A stretch of 41,267 bases of DNA, taken from NCBI GenBank assembly GCA_002423105.1, contig DIUT01000010.1, positions 1 to 41,267 of the forward strand, given 5' to 3'. Shown piece by piece: positions 33,194 to 40,878 of the stretch. The notes beneath the pieces were generated by a model. That model saw only the letters and a program-made list of their open reading frames with translations, was not told the DNA's origin and ran no database searches. Origin of the DNA: Geobacter sp. UBA6151. Its GTDB lineage: Bacteria; Desulfobacterota; Desulfuromonadia; Geobacterales; Pseudopelobacteraceae. The position numbers and the translations under genes are program-made. Every line of letters begins with the position of its first letter. The stretch's first letter is position 1.

Positions 33194-34789
33194 TTATTTG
33201 CCTGTCGCAGTAAGCGACGGGTTCAGCTCAATCTTTGCTTTTGCACGCAGTTCTTTCAGCCAGTCACGTAGCGCTGCTTCCTGACGTACCGGCAGCAGGC
33301 GGGCCTTGATTTCTTCCTTGCGCGGGGCAAAGCCTTCGCTGGAAGCAGCAATGCGCTGTTTCAGGCGGATGGCAAACCAGCGGTCGTTCACCAGAAACGG
33401 TTCCGCAGGGGCAGGCGTAGCCGTGGTCAGATCAAATACTTTCTCCAGCATCGGTTTTGATGCGCCGATGCCGGGTACTGTTCCTTGCAGATTGTAGCCA
33501 AAGGCCGGGGTGGTGGAGAGCGTTAGTCCAGCTTCTCCGGAGGTCAGGGTTTTTTGGGTTTCAATCGCTTTTTGCTTGGCCAGCTCGGCTGCCTTGACAA
33601 GGCGTACCTGCTGCTCAACACTGCTTCTTACCTGTGCCAGCGGCGGCAGTTCAGCGCCTTTCTTTTCAACAACCTTAAAAATGTAAACGCCCTTTGCTGT
33701 TTCAACCGGTCCGCCAAGTTCGTCCTGCTTCAGTTCAAAGGCCTTCTTCAGCAGGGTGGTCTCTCCGGCCAGGGTCTGGGGTGGAGTGTTGGCGGTAAAG
33801 AGCGCTGTCTGCTCAGTCTTGGCATTCAGTTTGGAGGCGACCAGGTTGATGTCGCCGGACTTGATGTTCTGAAACAGGGTGTCGGCAGCTTTTTCAAAGA
33901 GCTGCTTGGCTGCTTTCTGACGCAGGGCATCAGCTTTGACCCGCTCCTTTACCTGCTCAAAGGGGACGGGACTGTTGTCTTTCGCCAGATAACGGTCCAG
34001 GTTTTTGCGGTAGAATGTTTCGGTTTCTTCAGCAGTGACCTGCAGGCCGCTTACCTGGGTTGTGTGGGGCAGCAGAAAATACGAGATGGCAACTTTCTCC
34101 GGTGTCTTGAAGCGGTCGGCATTTTTTTGCAGATAATCGTTCAGATCGGCGTCAGTCGGTTTTATTCCGGCTGCCAGGTTGGCCGCACTAAACGAGACGT
34201 AGGACAGTTCGATCTTGTCCTGTTCACGGTGGTACTGCTTCAGGGCTTCTTCGTCGCTGACCGTTACCTTGTTGGTCACTGCTGCACGGGTCTTGTTGAT
34301 CAACAGGTCGCGCTCCTGCGACTCTTCAAAGTCCTGAGGGGTAATCCGGTTGGTTTTCAGCATCTGCTGATACAGGCCATAGTCAAAGGCGCCATTCTGC
34401 TGAAAGGCGGGCATGGCGGCGATTGCAGCAGCGATTTCATCCTTGCTGACGGAGACGCCCAGGCCTTTTGCCGCTTTTATCACCAGAACATTTTCAATCA
34501 ACCGCTCAATGGCTTGTTGCTGAAAATTCAGTTCCTTTTCCATCTCCGGTGTCAGGTTGGGGCCAAGTATCTGCTGGTAGATTTCCCGCAATCGCTGATA
34601 GGAATTCTGGTAGCTTTCAAAGGAAATGGTGGTCCGGTCCACTTTGGCGGCATAGCCGGACTGACGTCCGAACCCTTCCTCGCCCCGGCCCCAGACAAGA
34701 AAAATCGTGCCGATAAATGACAGTACAATTAAAACAAAGATCGCCTTGATGACAAAGGTTTCCTTCTTTTTACGCATCAGGTCCAGCAT
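33194..34789 (-). CDS. PpiD/SurA-like periplasmic peptidyl-prolyl isomerase/chaperone
   Basis: 531 residues from the ATG at 34789 with AAGGAG 9 bases upstream. One N-terminal transmembrane anchor (about 14-33: IKAIFVLIVLSFIGTIFLVW) is followed by a SurA_N-type helical domain (YAAKVDRTTISFESYQNSYQRLREIYQQ..., NKTRAAVTNKVTVSDEEALKQYHREQD) and a parvulin-like segment near LGGPVETAKGVYIFKVVEKKGAELPPL. This is the PpiD layout: inner-membrane-anchored chaperone at the translocon exit. Whether the parvulin domain is active is not clear. It is divergent from the LOG gene and precedes purC. Confidence 0.85.
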   Translation of the reverse strand: MLDLMRKKKETFVIKAIFVLIVLSFIGTIFLVWGRGEEGFGRQSGYAAKVDRTTISFESYQNSYQRLREIYQQILGPNLTPEMEKELNFQQQAIERLIENVLVIKAAKGLGVSVSKDEIAAAIAAMPAFQQNGAFDYGLYQQMLKTNRITPQDFEESQERDLLINKTRAAVTNKVTVSDEEALKQYHREQDKIELSYVSFSAANLAAGIKPTDADLNDYLQKNADRFKTPEKVAISYFLLPHTTQVSGLQVTAEETETFYRKNLDRYLAKDNSPVPFEQVKERVKADALRQKAAKQLFEKAADTLFQNIKSGDINLVASKLNAKTEQTALFTANTPPQTLAGETTLLKKAFELKQDELGGPVETAKGVYIFKVVEKKGAELPPLAQVRSSVEQQVRLVKAAELAKQKAIETQKTLTSGEAGLTLSTTPAFGYNLQGTVPGIGASKPMLEKVFDLTTATPAPAEPFLVNDRWFAIRLKQRIAASSEGFAPRKEEIKARLLPVRQEAALRDWLKELRAKAKIELNPSLTATGK

Positions 34790-34967
34790 CGGGAAAAACT
34801 CCTTCTGTACATAATTGGGTGATTTCAAAAAAATGAATATTACACGAGCGACTTCCTGAAATGCAAGCTGTGAATCGGATTGTCCGCCGGTTTACAGTGG
34901 TTTTGAACTATGCTAGGGTTTGCGCACAATAAAATCTGTGCAGTAACCTGTAGCTAATGGAGGAGCA

Positions 34968-35996
34968 ATGGAGCTGAGTTTTTCACATACCAATGAAGAG
35001 GTTGACCGGTTGATCGACCGCCTGATCAAGGCGGCGGAAGGGGTTAAACAGCCGGAACTGATACGGGAGCTGATTATATCGTCACTGAAAATAGGCCAGG
35101 AGAACGACTACCTGCCTGATTTGAAGCTGATTAACCGCACCCTGCGCGAGATGCGCAGCACCACGCGCGTGTTTGCCCCCTACCGGCATCGTAAAAAGGT
35201 GACCATTTTCGGCTCTGCCCGTACTCAGCCAGATGAGCCGATCTACCAGAAATGTATCCAGTTCAGCCGTTTGCTGGCGGATAGAGGCTGGATGACCATT
35301 ACCGGTGGCGGCCCCGGAATCATGCATGCCGGAAACCTGGGCTCAGGAGCAGAAAATACCTTTGCGGTTAATATCCGCCTGCCCTTTGAACAGAAGGCCA
35401 ACCCGTTTATGGACAAGAATCCGCGTCTGATTACCTATAAGTATTTTTTCAACCGCAAGGTGGCCTTTGTTAAGGAAGCTGATGCCGTGGCGGTCTTTCC
35501 CGGCGGATTTGGTACCCTGGACGAGGCGATGGAGGTCTTTACCCTGGTGCAGACCGGCAAGACCTCGCCCAAACCGTTGGTGCTGGTGGATGATGAAGAA
35601 GGATTCTGGGAGCAGTTTTTTGCCTTTGTAAAAAAGCAACTCCTTGCCAAGGGACTGATTTCCGGTGAAGACTTTTCAATTTTCACCATTACCAAGGATG
35701 TGCTGGAAGCGGCAGAGGTTATTGAAGGTTTTTACAAGGTATACCACTCAGTTCGTTTCCATGATGATCTTGCTATTATACGTCTGAACAAGGCTTTGGA
35801 TGAAGAACAGATACATACTCTTGAGGAGGAGTTTCCCGAGCTTCTTCTGGAGGGTGCGCGGATCAGTGCCACTGAACCGTTGGAGGTGGAGTCGGATCAA
35901 CCGGATCTGGCCGACCTCCCGCGACTCGTTTTCCCGTTTAATCACTTTCATTACGGCTTGCTGATCGCCTTCATCAACCGGATAAACACGTTTTGA
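34968..35996 (+). CDS. LOG-family Rossmann-fold protein (TIGR00730/YgdH type)
   Basis: 342 residues; GGAGGAG precedes the ATG. An N-terminal helical extension of about 75 residues is followed by the LOG core: VTIFGSARTQPDEP (78-91), TGGGPGIMHAGNLGS (112-126) and the PGGFGTLDE phosphoribohydrolase motif at 178-186. The family cleaves nucleoside 5'-monophosphates to free base and ribose phosphate (cytokinin-type LOG, or nucleotide nucleosidase PpnN-like). The C-terminal 80 residues are extra and of unknown role. A dapA promoter overlaps its stop, so the lysine genes may be transcribed both with and without it. Confidence 0.87.
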   Translation: MELSFSHTNEEVDRLIDRLIKAAEGVKQPELIRELIISSLKIGQENDYLPDLKLINRTLREMRSTTRVFAPYRHRKKVTIFGSARTQPDEPIYQKCIQFSRLLADRGWMTITGGGPGIMHAGNLGSGAENTFAVNIRLPFEQKANPFMDKNPRLITYKYFFNRKVAFVKEADAVAVFPGGFGTLDEAMEVFTLVQTGKTSPKPLVLVDDEEGFWEQFFAFVKKQLLAKGLISGEDFSIFTITKDVLEAAEVIEGFYKVYHSVRFHDDLAIIRLNKALDEEQIHTLEEEFPELLLEGARISATEPLEVESDQPDLADLPRLVFPFNHFHYGLLIAFINRINTF

Positions 35997-36021
35997 CATT
36001 TAGAGGGGCCTGTGGTAAAAA
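35993..36021 (+). promoter_or_regulatory. Probable sigma-70 promoter of dapA
   Basis: TTGACA (35993-35998), 17 bases, TAAAAA (36016-36021). The -35 overlaps the stop codon of the LOG gene. It lies 60 bases before dapA. A GACCTGTTAGGTC dyad (36055-36067) sits between the promoter and the start. Confidence 0.5.
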
Positions 36022-36080
36022 ATTCCACTTTTCCCCTATCGTACCGTTTTTACAGACCTGTTAGGTCCTGGGAGGCAGAC

Positions 36081-36953
36081 ATGTTTAAAGGAAGTATTGT
36101 AGCCATTGTTACACCGTTCAAAAATGGTGCGGTAGATGTAGAGACCCTGCGTCAACTGGTTGAGTTCCAGATTGAGGGCGGCACCGACGCCATTGTACCT
36201 TGCGGTACCACCGGTGAGGCCTCAACCCTGGATTATGACGAGCATATGCTGGTGATCAAGACTGTGGTGGAGCAGGTGAACAAGCGGGTTCCGGTCATTG
36301 CCGGTACCGGTTCCAACTCCACCGCCGAGGCCATCGAGTTGACCCAGCTTGCCAAGGATGCCGGTGTTGACGGTTGCCTGCTGGTGACCCCCTACTACAA
36401 CAAGCCGACCCAGGAAGGTCTCTACCTGCACTACAAGGCGGTTGCCGAGGGCGTGGCCATTCCCCAGATCCTGTACAACGTGCCGGGCCGTACCGGGGTC
36501 AACCTGCTGCCTGAAACCGTGGCCCGTCTGGCTCCCATCACAAACATCGTTGCCATCAAGGAGGCCACCGGCTCCCTGCAACAAGGGTCGGAAGTCATGG
36601 CCCTCTGTGGTGACCAGATCGATGTGCTTTCCGGCGACGACTTCATCACCTTCCCGATGATGGCCTGTGGCGCCAAGGGGGTGATCTCGGTACTGGCCAA
36701 CATCATGCCCAAAGCGGTTGGCGACCTGACGGACGCCTATTTTTCCGGTGATCTGGCCAAGGCACGCCAGTTGCACCTGGATACCCTGAAGATCAGCAAC
36801 GCCATGTTCATCGAGAGCAACCCGGTGCCGGTCAAGACCGCCCTGGGGTTGATGGGCAAGTGTTCCGATGAGGTGCGCCTGCCGCTGGCACCGATGAGCG
36901 CAGCCAACAAAGGAAAGCTGGAAGCGATTCTGAAAGAGTATAAGCTGATTTAA
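36081..36953 (+). CDS. dapA: 4-hydroxy-tetrahydrodipicolinate synthase
   Basis: 290 residues from the ATG at 36081 with GGGAGG. Active-site residues: Thr44 in PCGTTGEAST, Tyr107 in TPYYNKPTQ, Tyr132 in LYNVPGRTG and the Schiff-base Lys160 in VAIKEATGS. It condenses pyruvate with aspartate semialdehyde, the first step of lysine/diaminopimelate synthesis. The next gene starts 11 bases after its stop. The product feeds DapB and DapL encoded just downstream. Confidence 0.97.
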   Translation: MFKGSIVAIVTPFKNGAVDVETLRQLVEFQIEGGTDAIVPCGTTGEASTLDYDEHMLVIKTVVEQVNKRVPVIAGTGSNSTAEAIELTQLAKDAGVDGCLLVTPYYNKPTQEGLYLHYKAVAEGVAIPQILYNVPGRTGVNLLPETVARLAPITNIVAIKEATGSLQQGSEVMALCGDQIDVLSGDDFITFPMMACGAKGVISVLANIMPKAVGDLTDAYFSGDLAKARQLHLDTLKISNAMFIESNPVPVKTALGLMGKCSDEVRLPLAPMSAANKGKLEAILKEYKLI

Positions 36954-36964
36954 CGGAGGCAGCC

Positions 36965-37528
36965 ATGCCACAGGCAGCGGAACACCTTCATTTCAGCAGG
37001 GAAGAATATCTGGCCTGGGAAGCTAACCAGCAGGACAAGCATGAATACCTGGCGGGAGAGGTCTTTTGCATGGTTGGCGTTCGCCAGATTCATGCGCTTG
37101 TTGCCGGAAACATCTTCTCTGAATTGCACCAGCAATTAAAGGGCAAGCCCTGCCGTCCCTTTATGGCAGATATGAAACTTCAGATTGATGCTGCCGACGC
37201 GTTTTACTATCCGGACATTATGGTCAGTTGTGATGAACGTGACAGGCAGGCCGATCTTTATCTGGAACATCCCGCCCTGATTGTTGAAGTTCTTTCCGAA
37301 TCAACCGCCAGCTACGATATGGGGATGAAGTTCGAGTATTATCGGCTGATTCCGGAATTGAAGGAGTATGTGCTGGTTGATCCGGACCGGGTTAAAATTT
37401 GGCTGTACCGGAAGAATCTGGCAAACGAATGGGTGCTGCATGATTTTCCGCCTAACGAGGATGTCGTTTTTGAAAGCATTGCCTGCAGGCTGAAGCAGGC
37501 AGATATTTTTGAGGGAGTTGTATCATGA
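36965..37528 (+). CDS. Uma2-family endonuclease-like protein (DUF820)
   Basis: 187 residues with GGAGG upstream. The family pattern is clear: FSREEYLAWEANQQDKHEYLAGEVF, HALVAGNIFSELHQQLKGKPCRPFMADMKLQID, YYPDIMVSCDE, HPALIVEVLSESTASYDMGMKFEYYRLIPELKEYVLVDPDR. The PD-(D/E)xK core residues are in YYPDIMV (Asp), EVLS (Glu) and the K of MGMKF. Uma2 proteins are restriction-endonuclease-like but their role is unproved. It sits between dapA and dapB and overlaps the dapB start by 4 bases, as though inserted into the lysine operon. No lysine-related role is known. Confidence 0.87.
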   Translation: MPQAAEHLHFSREEYLAWEANQQDKHEYLAGEVFCMVGVRQIHALVAGNIFSELHQQLKGKPCRPFMADMKLQIDAADAFYYPDIMVSCDERDRQADLYLEHPALIVEVLSESTASYDMGMKFEYYRLIPELKEYVLVDPDRVKIWLYRKNLANEWVLHDFPPNEDVVFESIACRLKQADIFEGVVS

Positions 37529-38325
37529 TCAAGATTGCCGTCTGCGGCGCTGCCGGTCGCATGGGTCAACGCATCATCGTCGCCGCTGTCGAAGCGGGCT
37601 GCACCATATCCGGTGCGCTTGAGCGTCCCGGTCATCCGCTGGTGGGCCAGGATGCCGGTCTGCTGGCCGGTTGCGGCCAGTTGGGGGTTTTCATCTCCGA
37701 TGATCTGAACGCCGTGGTTGAAGGCTGTGACGTGCTGATTGACTTCACTACCCCCAGGGTGTCGCTGAAGAACCTGGAAGTCTGCGGCCTGAAGAAAAAA
37801 TCCATCGTCATCGGCTCCACCGGTTTCACTCCGGAAGAACGGGCGCTGGCTGTTGAACTGGCGAAAGATATCCCGGCGGTGCTGGCTCCCAACATGTCGG
37901 TGGGGGTCAACGTCTGCTTCAAGGTGTTGAAGGACGTAGCCAAGATTCTGGGTGACGACTTTGACGTGGAGATCGTGGAACTGCACCACAACAAGAAGAA
38001 GGATTCTCCCTCCGGCACTGCCGTGCGCATGGGCGAGGTGGTGGCCGAGGCCTTGGGCCGTGACTACAACCAGGTGGCCAACTACCACCGCGAAGGGATC
38101 TGCGGCGAGCGCACCAGGGAAGAGATCGGCATGCAGACCGTGCGGGGCGGTGACATCGTCGGCGAGCACACCGTCTACTTCATCGGTCAGGGTGAGCGGA
38201 TTGAGATATCCCATCGGGCCATGACTCGCGACATGTTCTCCCGCGGTTCGGTGCGTGCTGCCAAGTGGGTGGTGGGGAAGAAGTCAGGGGTGTACGACAT
38301 GCAGGATGTACTCGGCTTAAAATAG
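37525..38325 (+). CDS. dapB: 4-hydroxy-tetrahydrodipicolinate reductase
   Basis: 266 residues; the ATG overlaps the Uma2 stop (ATGA-type). GAAGRMG at 8-14 binds NAD(P)H; IDFTTPR, STGFTPEE, APNMSVGVNV and the ELHHNKKKDSPSGTA catalytic block (His and Lys) are all present. It reduces the DapA product to tetrahydrodipicolinate, the substrate of DapL. A 119-bp repeat element begins right at its stop codon and separates it from dapL. Confidence 0.97.
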   Translation: MIKIAVCGAAGRMGQRIIVAAVEAGCTISGALERPGHPLVGQDAGLLAGCGQLGVFISDDLNAVVEGCDVLIDFTTPRVSLKNLEVCGLKKKSIVIGSTGFTPEERALAVELAKDIPAVLAPNMSVGVNVCFKVLKDVAKILGDDFDVEIVELHHNKKKDSPSGTAVRMGEVVAEALGRDYNQVANYHREGICGERTREEIGMQTVRGGDIVGEHTVYFIGQGERIEISHRAMTRDMFSRGSVRAAKWVVGKKSGVYDMQDVLGLK

Positions 38326-38442
38326 GAATGCCGCTTTTGGGCAATTTCGGCGTTACCTTCGTCATCGCTCGTGCAGCGTAGCGCTGCTACGCTTCCGCGC
38401 TCTTCCTCGGTGCCTGGAACTTGCCGCAAAATCGACATCCCT
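38324..38442. repeat. Intergenic repeat element with inverted ends (copy 2)
   Basis: 119 bp. The ends (AGGAATGCCGCTTTTGGGCA and the complement of TGCCGCAAAATCGACATCCC) pair at most positions. The middle holds the hairpin AGCGTAG...CTACGCT. Core text CTTCCTCGG, GTA...TAC and CCTGGAAC resembles copy 1 at 8948-9069 in order and spacing. Like copy 1, it begins within the stop codon of the upstream gene. Confidence 0.6.
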
Positions 38443-38471
38443 TTGGTTAAGCCAGAATCTGAAATCTGAAT

Positions 38472-38490
38472 TGCCGCTTTTGCGGCATTT
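38472..38490 (+). terminator. Small hairpin before dapL
   Basis: TGCCGC TTTT GCGGCA followed by TTT-CC-TTT. The stem is 6 bp and the T tract is interrupted, so it could be a weak terminator or attenuator between dapB and dapL. Confidence 0.4.
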
Positions 38491-38532
38491 CCTTTATTGA
38501 AAACAAAAACGAAACTGGAGGATTTACCGAAC

Positions 38533-39765
38533 ATGGCGAAGATTAATGACAATTACTTGAAGTTGAAGGCTGGTTACCTGTTCCCCGAGATTGGTCGCCG
38601 CGTGCGGGAGTTTTCCGCTGCCAACCCCGATGCCAAGGTGATCCGCCTGGGGATCGGCGATGTGACTCGCCCGCTTGCCCCGGCTGTGCTGAAGGCCTTT
38701 CACGACGCTGTGGACGATCTGGCCACCACGGACAAGTTTGCCGGGTACGGACCGGAGCAGGGTTATGACTGGCTGATCAACGCCATCATCGAGAAATCCT
38801 ACAAGCCGCTGGGGGTATCCCTGTGTACCTCCGAAATGTTCATCTCCGACGGCTCCAAGTGTGACTGCGCCAACATCCTGGATATCTTTGCCCTGGACAA
38901 CGCGGTGGCCATCGGCGACCCGGTCTACCCGGTGTACAACGACACCAACGTCATGATCGGCCGTACCGGCGAGGCAGACGAGAAGGGCTACTACCAGAAC
39001 ATCGTCTACATGCCCTGCAACGAGGCCAACAACTTCATCCCGTCGCTCCCCACCGGCAAGGTTGATATCATTTATCTCTGCTTCCCCAACAACCCCACCG
39101 GCACCGTGGCCAGCAAGGCCGAGCTGAAGAAGTGGGTGGACTACGCCAACGCCAACGACTGCGTGATCTTCTTTGATGCCGCCTACGAGGCGTTCATCAC
39201 CAACCCGGATATCCCCCACTCCATCTACGAGATCGAAGGGGCCAAGAAATGCGCCATCGAGTTCCGCTCCTTCTCCAAGACTGCAGGCTTCACCGGCGTC
39301 CGTTGCGGCCTCGTCGTTGTGCCGGAAGAGGTGATGGGCACTACCTCCACCGGCGAGAAGTACAGCTTCAACAAGCTCTGGCTGCGCCGCACCACCACCA
39401 AGTTTAATGGAGCTTCCTACCCGGTGCAGCGTGCTGCTGCCGCGGTCTATAGCGACGAAGGCTGGAAGCAGACCAAAGAGGTCATCGACTATTACATGGA
39501 AAACGCCCGCATCATCCGCGAAGGGCTGAAAGAGGCAGGCGTCACCTGCTACGGCGGTGTGGATGCTCCCTACATCTGGCTCAAAACGCCGGGCGGCATG
39601 AGCAGTTGGGACTTCTTCGACAAGCTGCTGAATGAATGCAACGTGGTCGGCACGCCGGGCAGCGGCTTCGGCCCCAGCGGCGAAGGGTTCTTCCGGTTAT
39701 CAGCCTTCGGCCATCGCGAGAATGTGATTGAGGCGGTGGAGAGGATAAAGAAAAACCTGAAATAG
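38533..39765 (+). CDS. dapL: LL-diaminopimelate aminotransferase
   Basis: 410 residues from the ATG at 38533 with GGAGG 11 bases upstream. Fold-type I aminotransferase with GIGDVTRPLAP, PNNPTG (Asn187), Asp215 and Tyr218 in FFDAAYEAF, and PLP-Lys249 in SFSKTAGFTG; these and the overall length match DapL. It converts tetrahydrodipicolinate directly to LL-diaminopimelate with glutamate, bypassing DapD/DapC/DapE. The three enzymes here therefore give LL-DAP from aspartate semialdehyde; DapF lies elsewhere. A terminator follows. Confidence 0.97.
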   Translation: MAKINDNYLKLKAGYLFPEIGRRVREFSAANPDAKVIRLGIGDVTRPLAPAVLKAFHDAVDDLATTDKFAGYGPEQGYDWLINAIIEKSYKPLGVSLCTSEMFISDGSKCDCANILDIFALDNAVAIGDPVYPVYNDTNVMIGRTGEADEKGYYQNIVYMPCNEANNFIPSLPTGKVDIIYLCFPNNPTGTVASKAELKKWVDYANANDCVIFFDAAYEAFITNPDIPHSIYEIEGAKKCAIEFRSFSKTAGFTGVRCGLVVVPEEVMGTTSTGEKYSFNKLWLRRTTTKFNGASYPVQRAAAAVYSDEGWKQTKEVIDYYMENARIIREGLKEAGVTCYGGVDAPYIWLKTPGGMSSWDFFDKLLNECNVVGTPGSGFGPSGEGFFRLSAFGHRENVIEAVERIKKNLK

Positions 39766-39776
39766 ATTGAACTGAG

Positions 39777-39805
39777 AGGGGCGCTGATTGTAGCGCCCCT
39801 TTTTT
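39777..39805 (+). terminator. Rho-independent terminator after dapL
   Basis: AGGGGCGCT / AGCGCCCCT, a 9-bp stem with a 6-base loop, followed by TTTTT. Confidence 0.9.
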
Positions 39806-39830
39806 ATCACTTTGTATGGATATAACAAAT

Positions 39831-39921
39831 ATGTTACATAAGTGTGTGGCTTGGGCAATTGAGTATTACAGCGAAGACGTCAGGCTTGAGAAAACGACAC
39901 AAAGAGGTGTGTGGATCATGA
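39831..39921 (+). pseudogene. HigB-type toxin gene reduced to its two ends
   Basis: Reading from 39831 gives an N-terminal AWAIEYYSEDVR, the usual opening of Gp49-like/HigB toxins. In the +1 frame the same DNA then reads GLRKRHKEVCGS and a TGA at 39919-39921, which matches the usual C-terminal basic end (R-K/R-R-x-KEV) of those toxins. The TGA overlaps the ATG of the next gene (ATGA), the normal toxin-antitoxin junction. The whole middle of the toxin, some 75 residues, is missing. I infer an in-place internal deletion that left both ends. Confidence 0.65.
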
Positions 39922-40235
39922 GTAGCAAATCTTCGACCAAATCACATCAGCAGATGGTTGCCGAGTGGAAAAATGACCCAGAGTTTGTGGCTGCCTATGA
40001 TGAATTGGAAACTGAATTTACCCTGTTGCGAGAACTGTTGCAGGCACGTCAGCGAGCCGGTTTGACTCAGGCCGACGTGGCCGAGAAGATGGGAACCAAG
40101 GCTCCTGCTGTTACCAGGCTAGAAACGGCACTTTCGGACAACAGGCATTCGCCCAGCATTGCAACCCTGAAGAAGTATGCCCAAGCGGTGGGGTGCAAGC
40201 TGGAGGTGCATCTGGTTCCGGCAAAGGCGGTTTGA
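39918..40235 (+). CDS. XRE-family HTH antitoxin (HigA-like), orphaned
   Basis: 105 residues from the ATG at 39918. An N-terminal helical region (NDPEFVAAYDELETEFTLLRELLQARQ) precedes a Cro/C1-type helix-turn-helix: GLTQADVAEKMGTKAPAVTRLETALSDNRHSPSIATLKKYAQAVGCKLEVHL. This is the antitoxin type paired with Gp49/HigB toxins. The start overlaps the relic toxin's stop. A start at 39816 would read through the relic and is less likely. It would bind its own promoter and neutralise HigB-like toxins, but its own toxin appears to be deleted. Confidence 0.87.
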   Translation: MSSKSSTKSHQQMVAEWKNDPEFVAAYDELETEFTLLRELLQARQRAGLTQADVAEKMGTKAPAVTRLETALSDNRHSPSIATLKKYAQAVGCKLEVHLVPAKAV

Positions 40236-40247
40236 AAAGGGAACCGT

Positions 40248-40482
40248 ATGAAGCTGAATAATGACCCCAAGATAATTACCATGCGAGGCAAGCTTTCTGC
40301 GGTTGTTGTTTCCTATGAAGTGTTCCGCAGGCTGCCCCAGTCCAACACCGGGTTATCACAATTCTTCCGGCAATCGCCGCTGTGTGAGGCCGAGCTTGAC
40401 CTTGGCCGCAGTCCAGACCTTTCTCGGGAATGCAAAGGATCTGGAACGCTGTGGCGCGCAGGTTTGTAACCTGTGGGAGTGA
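40248..40482 (+). pseudogene. Phd-VapC toxin-antitoxin module reduced to a chimera
   Basis: The frame from 40248 reads PKIITMRGKLSAVVVSYEVF, then SQFFRQSPLCEAELDLGRSPDL: a Phd/YefM antitoxin without its N-terminal DNA-binding part (about 25 residues). From about 40426 the same DNA in another frame reads GNAKDLERCGAQVCNLWE and a TGA at 40480-40482, which is the C-terminal end of a VapC (PIN) toxin. The PIN domain itself is missing. The simplest reading is an internal deletion fusing the end of the antitoxin to the end of the toxin. Confidence 0.65.
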
Positions 40483-40516
40483 AGTTGATAAGCCGTTCCT
40501 GAAATACAATAAGGCG

Positions 40517-40544
40517 TTGATTGCAGCGTCCCTTCGATTATGGT
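40517..40544 (+). promoter_or_regulatory. Possible promoter of the MNT-HEPN pair
   Basis: TTGATT (40517-40522), 16 bases, TATGGT (40539-40544), about 23 bases before the MNT start. Confidence 0.35.
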
Positions 40545-40566
40545 ATGACCGTGGCGGGAGATCGGT

Positions 40567-40878
40567 ATGGCAACCACAGTAGATATTCAGCAGATTTCAG
40601 AACAGATTCGCCGGGAGTTCTCTCCTCAAAAGATCATTCTGTTCGGTTCTCATTCATGGGGTACACCGTCTGATGAATCTGATGTTGACTTGCTGGTTGT
40701 GGCGCAGTTTGAGGGGAAACCGTGGCGTTTTGCCGTGGAAATACGGGAGCGCATTAAGGCAGGTTTTCCGCTTGATCTGCTGGTTCGTACACCGGAGCAG
40801 CTTCAGGAACGGTTGGCACTGCATGACATGTTTCTTACGGATATTGTGACACATGGTACGGTGTTGTATGAAGCCTGA
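40567..40878 (+). CDS. MNT-type nucleotidyltransferase (antitoxin of MNT-HEPN)
   Basis: 103 residues. The minimal nucleotidyltransferase fold is clear: ILFGSHSWGTPSDESDVDLLVV with Gly27-Ser28 and the metal-binding Asp39 and Asp41, and a third acidic residue Asp70 in FPLDLLVRT. In MNT-HEPN modules this protein neutralises the HEPN toxin, in known cases by AMPylating it. The next gene starts at 40868 inside its last codons, so the two are translationally coupled. Confidence 0.92.
   Translation: MATTVDIQQISEQIRREFSPQKIILFGSHSWGTPSDESDVDLLVVAQFEGKPWRFAVEIRERIKAGFPLDLLVRTPEQLQERLALHDMFLTDIVTHGTVLYEA

Noticed and set aside
33554..34720. 388-codon plus-strand frame
   Set aside because: It is antisense to the PpiD/SurA-like gene, whose ribosome site, membrane anchor and domain pattern are clear.
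34880..34967. Sigma-70 promoter for the LOG-family gene
   Set aside because: TTTACA, TTGAAC and TATGCT words are present but none are at an acceptable spacing.
38524..39219. 231-codon minus-strand frame
   Set aside because: Antisense of dapL, rich in Val and Gly because of codon bias on the coding strand; no motif.
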